NCBI GenBank assembly: GCA_032690845.1
Contig: CM064417.1
Location: forward strand, 20,552,501-20,616,500
DNA: 64,000 bases
Origin: Eleusine coracana subsp. coracana
Lineage: Eukaryota; Streptophyta; Magnoliopsida; Poales; Poaceae
Direction of reading: 5' to 3'
Part shown: piece after piece, positions 56,041-64,000 of the stretch
Layout: each line of letters opens with the position of its first letter
Numbering within the stretch: position 1 is the stretch's first letter
Notes under the pieces: model-generated
Told to the model about the DNA's origin: nothing
The model's input: only the letters and a program-made list of their open reading frames with translations
Databases searched by the model: none
Made by a program: the position numbers and the translations under genes

Positions 56041-56281
56041 CTAGCCAGGTCCACTCCAGGTCCTTCCCACTAGCGCAGAGGCAGAGGATCTAGCAAGAAA
56101 AGGGGACGTCTTTTCAAGATGCTCGGAGGACTATTTAGCATTTGCAACAGACTTGATGCCAGGCTTAACAACATTAAGAAGCATCAAGATGTGTTGAACA
56201 AGTGTCAAAAGGCCATATATGATCATCTAGCTGTTCAGCTTCCTCATTCTCCATCCCTAGATCCTGCAACTAGAGTTGGAC
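56041..56281 (+). other. End of copia-2 similarity, non-coding
   Basis: Continues the late-ORF sequence, including a short basic stretch (RGSSKKRGRLFKM) near 56080 and KKHQDVLNKCQKAIYDHLA near 56180, which may be its broken C-terminus. No LTR follows; repeat W begins at 56282. Confidence 0.45.
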
Positions 56282-56895
56282 TCTAATCATAAGGAAATCA
56301 CAGACCCATCCAAAACATGCCATATCATAAACTCCAACAACTAGAGTTGTTGTTTATTAGCCATTTTGCACCCACTAAAACATAGAAGGACTAGTGTTAT
56401 CATCATGTCAGTCTACCATTACCCAAAAAATGAGGAGTAGAGGTTGTATACTTGAGACTCAAAGGGAGCTAATGGAGCAACTATTCATCATTTTCATAGG
56501 CAAGGTAGAGACCAAGTTCTCAATTTTATTCGAAAACAGTAAATCTTTTTGCAAATTTTTATGACTTTCGATATGACAACAAGGTAAATCTTTTTATGTT
56601 TTTTTTCACAATAAAGCAACTAGATAGAGGGGAGAGAGGAGAAGGATTTGATGGCAAACCTTGGTTTATGTACCTCCCCAAGCTTAGGTCTTTGCAAGAT
56701 TTATGTTTAAAAGAGGTGGTCACTGTAGCAATGGATACTCAAGGTTCATAGTAAACACCCTTCAAATGTTTGCCATTCCTTGCTTTTTTATAGCCTTCAA
56801 GAGCAGGCTTTAGGGGCTTAAAGCCCTCGCCGGCCGACTAAAGTGGTCGGGCGGCAACACATGGTCGGGCACCGGCACATGGTCGGCCGGCATGC
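56282..56895. repeat. Dispersed repeat W, copy 2
   Basis: Collinear with 10514-11150, same strand. Cut at 56895 by Athila-3; the five flanking bases CATGC are the left half of the expected TSD. Non-coding and unclassified. Confidence 0.8.
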
Positions 56896-58448
56896 TGTTG
56901 ACGGCTGTTATGTACCATTTTTATCCGTCAACTATACTCAAATAAAGGAGAATTTGGCATTTCATACACGCATGCTTTAGCACAATAATATAGTTCCACT
57001 TGTACTTGGAGAACTTTGTGCATGCAGGAGGAAATGTGAAGGAAACACCTCAAAAGGCAAGAAAACACACTTTCGACCAATCAGAGAGTGCCACATGGAC
57101 GTCACACGGATTGAAGGGCCCATTTTCAGCACTTAACCGACGTAACTCCCTGCAATACTGTGCAAACCAACGTCAGGGCCCACAGGACAGCCACCTGGAG
57201 AAAGCACAGGCCAGGAGGGGCCACCCCCAGGTCGGCCGACCTGGTCAGGTCGGCCGACCCGGCCGGGCGCCCTCTCCGCCTGGGCTTCCACGTGTTGGCT
57301 CCTCCGCGACTCCTGATGACGGTTTGAGATGCCTTCCGTGGCGGTTACGCTCCCTTGCCGACCTATTGAGGCTATAAATAGGAGGGTGTGCCTTCACACT
57401 CAACACACACCACAAGAAGCATTTCTCTCTTGCTAGTAGTAGTTCTTGGAGTTTTAGTGGAGTTAGGCTGAGTCTAGAGCTCTCTAGTCCCAAGTCTTCA
57501 CTTGGAATTGGTATGGCTCTTGTATCTTTTCCCTTTTGTAAGACTTTGCTCTTATCAATATATATATCTTTTCTATATAGTTGTGCTTGGGTCATGAGTT
57601 TCTTGTTTGATATTGTGATCCATATATGTGATAGTATAGTCTACTTGTGTGATAGTAGTTTATATTTATTATACTACTATTGTCATGCTAGTTATATACC
57701 GTCACTATAGTCTAGTTTATATGTTATAGTCTCTATGCTTAGTTTTAGCTGATAAAGTATAGCATGGGTTTGGTGATCGTATTCGTACGGTAGCTCTACC
57801 TCGTTAATAGTAATCGCGGAGGGGCAGAGTGCTCTTTGGTCATGCAAGTATGGTATTTGGGTGACTGATTTGCATCAATTATTCGTTAGTCTACTGGTTC
57901 GTTGAGGTAGGCGGCAGGTGGTGACAGCCCTGTCCGTCCTTTGAAATCCTCCCCGCTAGGCTAGTGCGTAGGCTCTTGGCGGAAGTCGCCTGTGGATGCA
58001 GGGGTAAGTCCGTGCCTGAAGTGCTATACTATTGACTGCTGAACCTGAGTGTGGGTCTGTATGTATTCTACTTAGGCTATGCAACTGTATAGGAATGTAT
58101 AGTAGGAGTAGCTTAGCCTAGTCTTTCCTCCACTAGACTTTATTTATTTAGTAGGAATCTTCTGTGTGTGTCACACTACCTGGTTATTATCATGTACCCG
58201 CCTGTCTTGGTTAGATATCCTTGCTAATTGTTAACATGATCTTATATGTTAGTAACGCTTCTTGATCATAACCTTCCTTTGGGATAAACAAATACGATAC
58301 CCTGAATACTTCCGGGTGAAATGCTACAGCGGTATTCTCCGTGCGCTTGCGGATTTTACCTACTTGACTCTGGGACATATTAGTGAACCGTTTCTGGCCC
58401 TGTGCCGGGAATGATTTATTAATATGGCTTAGCAAAAGTCAACAAGCA
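56896..58448 (+). mobile_element. 5' LTR of Athila-3 (1553 bp)
   Basis: Starts TGTTGACGG and ends CAACAAGCA. TATA box TATAAATA at 57373-57380. A pair of GGTCGGCCGACC dyads at 57230-57259 lies about 115-140 bp upstream of the TATA. A terminal hairpin is formed by GTTGACGG (56897-56904) and CCGTCAAC (56925-56932). Frames 57000-57377, 57245-57595 and 57513-57710 recur in the 3' LTR only because the LTR does. Confidence 0.9.
57230..57259. repeat. Pair of GGTCGGCCGACC dyads, Athila-3 5' LTR
   Basis: Two perfect 12 bp palindromes at 57230-57241 and 57248-57259, centres 18 bp apart. The same pair is at 63485-63514 in the 3' LTR. Confidence 0.95.
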
Positions 58449-58452
58449 TTTC

Positions 58453-58470
58453 TGGCGCCGTTGCCGGGGA
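58453..58470 (+). other. Primer-binding site of Athila-3 (tRNA-Asp type)
   Basis: TGGCGCCGTTGCCGGGGA, an exact match to the tRNA-Asp primer site known for Athila-type elements, four bases after the LTR end. Confidence 0.95.
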
Positions 58471-58590
58471 AGGCGTATGATTCAAGAAAAATTACTAATG
58501 TATATAGTAGTGTTGCAATTATTAAGGCTATCTCCTAGGCAGGCTAACCTTGCTTTGTTTTCTGCATTTTGTATGAAAACAGGGTAGTGT

Positions 58591-59346
58591 ATGACTGGTT
58601 TCGACTTGCCGACAAACTTCACTGAAGATCCTGAGTCACTCCTGAGAAGGACGCGAGCTAGGCTCACCCCTCCTCATAAGGAGACTCGGCTAATCGAACC
58701 TGTCATTCCCGCACCATCAAGCTCTGAGCAAATGGCCGACAAGACCCTCCGCGAGTTCTCCGCTCCCTCCGCTGCCAACATCCCTACGGGACCAGCTGGC
58801 ATTGTGGGAGATGCGAACTTCGAGATCAAGACCGGTCTCATCACCATGGTGCAGGCTAGCCCATTCTGTGGGAAAGCCAATGAGGATGCTAGTGCTCATC
58901 TCCAGCAATTCCTGGAGATTTGCAACACGTTCAAAATGAAGGACGTCACCCCCGACGCTGTTCGCCATTGACTGTTCCCGTTCTCTCTCCTTGGGAGAGC
59001 GAGACAGTGGTTCTACACAAACCCTGAAGCTGTGAACACTTGGGAGAAGTGTTCAGCTGCGTTCCTTGCAAAGTTCTTCCCGCTGGGCAAGACCAATGCC
59101 CTCCGCGGAAGGATCTCAAGTTTCCAGCAGGAGTCGAAGGAGTCGATTCCTGAGGCATGGGAGAGGCTCCAGGAGTACATCCTGGCATGTCCCCACCACG
59201 GGATGGATGATTGGCTGATCATCCAGAACTTCTACAACGGGCTTACTCCGTCGGCCCGCGACCACCTCGACGCTGCTGCTGGTGGAGCCTTCTTCTCGCT
59301 CACTGTAAGCAACAGCCTTCGAAGTCCACAAGGCAGCAACCTCTGA
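58591..59346 (+). pseudogene. gag of Athila-3, one in-frame TGA
   Basis: From ATG 58591 the frame encodes the Athila-type capsid region: FEIKTGLITMVQASPFCGKA, HLQQFLEICNTFKM, then TGA at 58969-58971, and in the same frame LFPFSLLGRARQWFYTNPEA, SFQQESKESIPEAWERLQEY and ACPHHGMDDWLIIQNFYNGL. The frame ends at 59344-59346. The TGA falls where relatives have a residue before LFPFS, so a single C-to-T change is likely. The +1 frame past 59300 (RQAVKPAKLQPPKPEKP) may be a shifted basic C-terminus. The N-terminal 40 residues are Thr/Pro-rich. Confidence 0.8.
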
Positions 59347-60255
59347 GGTCTGCAAAGAGACAGGCTGTGAAGCCTGCAAAACTGCAGCCTCCAAAGCCTG
59401 AGAAGCCACCGACCGCAACAAAGACCAAGAAGGTGTGGCGAGTGAAACAAGAAGCATCATCCGTGTCTTCATCTCCGGGACCGGACAACGCTTCATCGAG
59501 CTGAACGCTGGAGAAAAGTCCCGCTCGTCGGACTTTAAAAGGTGAGTCCTCGCCGGGAGGTTAAACCGGTAGTTATCCATATTTGCTCTTTTAATTGCAT
59601 ATTTGCTTTCCACCACATTTTGATTTTTCCCGACTACTGCATTTCTGCATTTTTTGAATTTTTCCAGCCACCTTGGAATTTTTCAAAACTCATTTGCATT
59701 TTTGAAAATTTAGAAAATAGGTTTTTGGGCTTTCCATTTTGAAAAGATATTTTGTCGAGCTTGTTGAGAAAAAAGGGCAGCAGGGGACAAATCCCCTAGC
59801 CGTTGGGGAACACATAGGAAAAAGGGGGCTGCCAGGAGGCCCACCTGCCAGGTCGGCCGACCTGGTGGGGTCGGCCGACCCCCTGGCCCCACCTTTTCCT
59901 ATGCTCCTTTCTCCCAACGGCTATATGGCCGTTGCTCTGTCCCTTTCTAACGGCCATCTTGCTTCCTTGGCTATAAACCGCCCAGGAGGAGGAGCTTCAC
60001 CACTCCAAGCTCATCCTTCACTCCCCTCCTTTGCTCACTTGTTGCTCTCCCAAAATTTCGTGTTCTTCAACGTTACTACAGCCCCGAAAACCCAAAAAAA
60101 AAATATCTCCCCTCTGTTTTAGTGCATTTGCAAGTTGTTGTGAGAAGAAAACCAATTTCGGAGAAGCTCGGGTTTGTCATTTTCACTAACGCTCACCCGA
60201 ACACTTGTTCGATCTTGTTTTTGTTCTTGTCTTGTGTTTGTTCTTGTGTGCAGCC
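59347..60255 (+). other. Spacer of Athila-3 with dyad pair and possible splice acceptor
   Basis: No gene seen. A perfect dyad pair GGTCGGCCGACC lies at 59851-59862 and 59869-59880 (18 bp spacing), as in the LTR. The end, TTTGTTCTTGTGTGCAG (60237-60253), is a pyrimidine-rich tract with AG directly before the ORF start codon at 60256. Confidence 0.6.
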
Positions 60256-61395
60256 ATGTTCAACCGAATGAAGCAAGTCGCCGGAATCAAGCGGAGAAAA
60301 AGCACTCGTGCAAGCACGAGTCAAGCATCCTCCGTCGAGCTCACACCAAGTCCGGGGCATGGTGACCCCGAAGCTGAAATTCCGGAGGAAAGGCCGGCCT
60401 TGCTCATCACCGAGGAGCATCTCGACATCAAGGACGACCGCGAGGGCCAAGCCATCGCGCTCATGAGAGAACGGCCATTCGCCCACACCCGACGCTTCGA
60501 TCCGGACTTCCTCGAGAAAGTAGGTATGAGAGAAGAATTTGCCTCTATTTTTCGCACTATGGGTTGGCTAAATTTCGTAGAAGTAGATGAGCCGGGTTCT
60601 CGTTTGCTTACTATGCAGTTTTTATGCACCCTTAGAAAGTATGATGAAGGCATTTCTTTTTGCTTGTTTGGGCAAAAGCGTTTGGTCACATGGGGTGATC
60701 TTCATGCTATGCTAGGTCTAAATCCTAAATGTAGGCTAGACTTAGATAAAGCGCTAAAGGGGTTCCATAAAGAAAGTTTTTGGAAAAAGATTTCCGGAAA
60801 CGAGTGGGGTCCCAAGCCTAGAACAAGTGCCATCCATAATCCTACACTTAGATTTATGCATGTGTGGTTGGCTATGACCTTGTTTCCTCGAGGTGACATT
60901 AGGGTTGTCCGGCAAGATGAATTGAAAATACTTTATGCCATGGTTAAGAAAATTAGGGTGTCACCCGCGGAATGCATGATTGATCAATGGTTAGACAATA
61001 TAAAGTTGACAGGACCAATTGAGTGCACCTCTTTAGTTACTCGCATTGCGCAGAAGTGTGGTCTGCTTGAGAATGTTCATGTTGAATATTTGACGGTAGA
61101 TAGAGAATTTCTAGGCAAGGACTATTTTGTGCAAGGACATACTTTGAAACATGGTCCAAATAATACCTTGATCTATCACTTTCCCGGGTATACAAATGAA
61201 TTCCCGTTACCTAACCCGGGTCTTCGTTTGTATCACTGTCGGGCACTAACCCTCCCACTTGAGCCAGTGGGAGAAGTTCGCAGGCATAGTGTTTCAGGGC
61301 GACCGACACGTTCCCGTAGGCATATGGAGCCTACACCGGAGTTTCACACTCCGACCGGAGATCCGGTATGGGAGCAGCCCCCGCCACAAGACTAG
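60256..61395 (+). CDS. Second ORF of Athila-3, Athila ORF1-like protein, intact
   Basis: Intact frame of 379 codons from ATG 60256 (MFNRMKQVAGIKRRK). The first 30 residues are basic; the body (about residues 80-300) resembles, from memory, the conserved domain named for the Arabidopsis Athila ORF1 protein: FASIFRTMGWLNFVEVDEPG, LLTMQFLCTLRKYDEGISFC, RLVTWGDLHAMLGL. The tail is Pro/Arg-rich. Its function is not known; there is no clear signal peptide or membrane span, so I do not call it envelope. I chose this ATG because upstream codons in the frame are a poly-pyrimidine tract. Being the only unbroken ORF here suggests recent constraint or simply youth. Confidence 0.7.
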   Translation: MFNRMKQVAGIKRRKSTRASTSQASSVELTPSPGHGDPEAEIPEERPALLITEEHLDIKDDREGQAIALMRERPFAHTRRFDPDFLEKVGMREEFASIFRTMGWLNFVEVDEPGSRLLTMQFLCTLRKYDEGISFCLFGQKRLVTWGDLHAMLGLNPKCRLDLDKALKGFHKESFWKKISGNEWGPKPRTSAIHNPTLRFMHVWLAMTLFPRGDIRVVRQDELKILYAMVKKIRVSPAECMIDQWLDNIKLTGPIECTSLVTRIAQKCGLLENVHVEYLTVDREFLGKDYFVQGHTLKHGPNNTLIYHFPGYTNEFPLPNPGLRLYHCRALTLPLEPVGEVRRHSVSGRPTRSRRHMEPTPEFHTPTGDPVWEQPPPQD

Positions 61396-63135
61396 GCGGG
61401 TGCATCAACATGGCAGGCCGGAGCATGGGAATCTCAGTACGATTACCCCATGTAGACATCATCAAGTTCAAGCGGACCGCCATCCTTTGCCACTCGGTCA
61501 TTCTCATCCCGTGAGTTCCGTGAACTCAACTATGGGATGGCCGAGTTGACAAGGAGGGTGAACGACATTGATTTGCGCACCGAGAGCATGCAGCAAACTC
61601 TCACGCAACATGTCACCGACACCCAGCAATGGCAGAATTTCAGCGACGACCAATTCCGCCAGCTGAACGCGATGATGGCTCAGAATCAGAACAATTGGGA
61701 TGCCTTCTTCCGCTCCCAAGGCTATGACCCGAACCAGCAGATATGAGCAAGAACAAGCTTGGGGGAGGACCCCCCTTCTCACGGTAACTTGTATCTTTCC
61801 CCTTCCCTTTATTTCTTGCATTTGCTAAATCTAAAAATCCATAAAAATTTGCAAAACATAAAAAGAACAAAAATATTTCCCTTTTTCATGCGCGGTATGA
61901 ATGTGTATAATTTTCCTATGTTGAGATGATGAATAGTTGCTCTGTCCTCTATTCCTCTCTAATGCTAGTTTACAACTTAGTACTCTCTCAAGAGTTAGGT
62001 TTGTTGGTAAATCTTGCCTTGAACTTGAATCTTGTGGGTAGCATATGCATTCTCTAGTTCTAAGTTGTTGAGAGGTATGATATGATAGATAGGGCTGCTA
62101 TGATCTTGCTCAACGTAAAGCTTGAATTCTGGAGTTTTATTTTTCAAAATGACAAATTGATAAGTTCCTCAATGATGAAATTCCCACCACAGCCATATGT
62201 AGTGTTTACATTTGAAAACCTTTACACATATGCTGCTTGTTTCACATTGAGCTTAGTCAAAATTGTTGTGACCCTAGTAGAACTCTTTTCATGCTTTCTT
62301 GATCAAGATCATATACACACATCCACCGCCATGAGCTATCCTTCTAAATCAAGAAGATAGCATCCACCATATCCACCGTGAGCTATTCTTCTACACCGGA
62401 AGAAAGCCACTATCCATCCATCCATCCAAAGAAGCACTCCATATATCCATTACAAAATTCCTCTCTCAAAGTATTCATTGCAAACTAGGACTATGGCTAT
62501 GCAAAAAGAAAAGAAAAGAAAAAAAAATGCTCAAAAAAGAGGGCGAGCAAAAGATAGCCATAGCCTAGAAACTCCAAAAGAGAGAAGGAAAATTCAAAAA
62601 GGAGTTATTTCTTCCCATCCACCATTCCTCCGTTCTCCCACACACTTGCACATCTTGATCAAGATTGTTTGAATTGATGTTTTTCTTGGATCCGGTCTTT
62701 TGACATAGCAATATTATGTGAACATGAGGGCCTCATATATCCCTACCCTGAGCTCCACATAAAGCCTTATTTAGAAGTAGGTGATTATAGGTAACACTTT
62801 GCCTTGGTGAGGAATCATACACATATTGAGTGATCCGAGAGAATCATTTGAGGAACTTGGTTTTTATTTTCAAAATCTTTTGAAAATCTCCGGAATAACA
62901 TAGCGGAATCTAGAGCAAGTGATTGGTGCCCTGCAATTGTTCTATCTCTCAACCGCCCAAGACAATGAGGTGTAAAAGCCCCATGGATCGAGGTAAATGG
63001 GTAAGTTATGTGCCAACATATTTAATTCTAGGAAGAGTACCTTGTTGTGCGCATAGTATTATTGAGGAGTAGGACATTGTAGCAACTCCTGATCAACAAC
63101 TTAAGTTTATCTTTGCTTCGGGACGAGCAAAGGGT
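61396..63135 (+). other. 3' non-coding region of Athila-3
   Basis: A first purine tract AAGCTTGGGGGAGGA (about 61754-61768) is followed by AT-rich sequence with an A-rich stretch at 62505-62530 and a TCCA microsatellite near 62411-62425. The short frame 61537-61746 (MAELTRRVNDIDLRTESMQQ) looks like a coiled coil and may be a shifted C-terminal extension of the second ORF. Nothing else is recognisable. Confidence 0.55.
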
Positions 63136-63150
63136 AAGCTTGGGGGAGTT
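63136..63150 (+). other. Polypurine tract of Athila-3
   Basis: AAGCTTGGGGGAGTT directly before the 3' LTR start TGTTGACGG at 63151, where plus-strand priming is expected. Confidence 0.85.
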
Positions 63151-64000
63151 TGTTGACGGCTGTTAAGTACCATTTTTAACCGTCAACTATACTCAAATAA
63201 AGGAGAATTTGGCATTTCATACACGCATGCTTTAGCACAATAATATAGTTCCACTTGTACTTGGAGAACTTTGTGCATGCAGGAGGAAATGTGAAGGAAA
63301 CACCTCAAAAGGCAAGAAAACACACTTTCGACCAATCAGAGAGTGCCACATGGACGTCACACGGATTGAAGGGCCCATTTTCAGCACTTAACCGACGTAA
63401 CTCCCTGCAATACTGTGCAAACCAACGTCAGGGCCCACAGGACAGCCACCTGGAGAAAGCACAGGCCAGGAGGGGCCACCCCCAGGTCGGCCGACCTGGT
63501 CAGGTCGGCCGACCCGGCCGGGCGCCCTCTCCGCCTGGGCTTCCACGTGTTGGCTCCTCCGCGACTCCTGATGACGGTTTGAGATGCCTTCCGTGGCGGT
63601 TACGCTCCCTTGCCGACCTATTGAGGCTATAAATAGGAGGGTGTGCCTTCACACTCAACACACACCACAAGAAGCATTTCTCTCTTGCTAGTAGTAGTTC
63701 TTGGAGTTTTAGTGGAGTTAGGCTGAGTCTAGAGCTCTCTAGTCCCAAGTCTTCACTTGGAATTGGTATGGCTCTTGTATCTTTTCCCTTTTGTAAGACT
63801 TTGCTCTTATCAATATATATATCTTTTCTATATAGTTGTGCTTGGGTCATGAGTTTCTTGTTTGATATTGTGATCCATATATGTGATAGTATAGTCTACT
63901 TGTGTGATAGTAGTTTATATTTATTATACTACTATTGTCATGCTAGTTATATACCGTCACTATAGTCTAGTTTATATGTTATAGTCTCTATGCTTAGTTT
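63151..64000 (+). mobile_element. 3' LTR of Athila-3, first 850 bp
   Basis: Aligns without gaps to 56896-57745. I see two differences, both in the terminal hairpin loop (GTTATG to GTTAAG and TTATCC to TTAACC). TATA box at 63628-63635; dyad pair at 63485-63514. The last 700 bp and the TSD lie beyond the window. Confidence 0.95.

Larger units (their letters stand above)
56896..64000 (+). mobile_element. Athila-3: young non-autonomous Athila-like element, 3' LTR cut by window end
   Basis: 5' LTR 56896-58448, primer site, gag (one in-frame stop), a dyad-bearing spacer, an intact second ORF (60256-61395), a long 3' non-coding region, polypurine tract 63136-63150, and 3' LTR from 63151. No protease, RT, RNase H or integrase fits anywhere in the 4.7 kb interior. 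The two LTRs differ at only two positions over the 850 comparable bases, with no indels. It must have been moved by enzymes supplied in trans (inference). Confidence 0.9.

Noticed and set aside
58453..58470. Sequence matching the 3' end of tRNA-Asp, considered as a tRNA gene fragment
   Set aside because: Only 18 bases match and they sit directly after an LTR end, so it is a primer-binding site. The same holds at 6582, 12498 and 28520.
60256..61395. Naming the intact second ORF of Athila-3 an envelope protein
   Set aside because: I see no signal peptide, membrane anchor or fusion-type segment; the resemblance is to the Athila ORF1 type domain, whose role is unknown.
63255..63965. Protein frames identical to those at 57000-57710, suggesting a conserved duplicated gene
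   Set aside because: They are identical because the 5' and 3' LTRs of a young element are near-identical; the frames have no recognisable domain.

Overview
This window is plant nuclear DNA made almost entirely of nested LTR retrotransposons. I find no convincing host gene, tRNA, rRNA, CRISPR array or bacterial-type gene. The element types point to a grass (Poaceae): Athila-like Ty3/gypsy elements with a tRNA-Asp primer site, a chromovirus whose pol runs into its LTR, SIRE/Maximus-like Ty1/copia elements, and giant 3.8-3.9 kb LTRs that begin TGTGACA. This is inference from family knowledge; the species cannot be read from the sequence. The setting looks like heterochromatic intergenic DNA.

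Layout. 1-8171 (minus): 5' part of an Athila-like gypsy element ('gypsy1'), with 5' LTR 6606-8171, a broken gag and a protease. Its gag is split by a 3.9 kb giant solo LTR (2443-6356, TSD TTGCG), and gypsy1 itself sits in another copy of that giant LTR (8172-8966). 9241-10225: a partial copia-1 LTR. 10226-12515: non-coding sequence, partly repeated at 56282-56895. 12520-13260 plus 19110-20143: one gypsy LTR ('LTR-Y', minus), split by a 5.8 kb chromovirus (13261-19104, TSD TCATG). 20144-27655 (minus) and 27656-33137 (plus): two head-to-head copies of a gag-bearing gypsy family ('Athila-2') that has three tandem retropepsin-like domains and no visible RT or integrase. The minus copy holds a second giant solo LTR (23449-27223, TSD ATGCT). 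33138-56281: a decayed SIRE-like element ('copia-2': LTR, gag, RT/RNase H, late ORF), interrupted by a gypsy LTR (34685-38307, itself holding a copia-1 solo LTR 35161-37096, TSD AATCC), by a nearly complete but dead SIRE-like element ('copia-1', 38966-48607, with a 900 bp solo LTR inside its own LTR), and by a third giant LTR (48608-about 52395). 56896-64000: a very young non-autonomous Athila-like element ('Athila-3') with near-identical LTRs, gag and an intact 379-codon second ORF, but no pol.

How it fits together. TSDs and junctions give a relative order of insertion, up to about four layers deep. Apart from the Athila-3 second ORF, every coding region examined is broken. The most unusual signals are not genes. 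(1) Four unrelated element families carry different short dyads built on TCGG/CCGA arms, arranged in pairs whose centres are 18-22 bp apart and mostly 20-22, in LTRs and, in three families, in internal DNA too. (2) Three diverged giant LTRs carry a perfect 12 bp palindrome at the same position with different sequences, i.e. compensatory change. (3) One gypsy family has a triplicated retropepsin-like domain that lacks the catalytic Asp in both copies.
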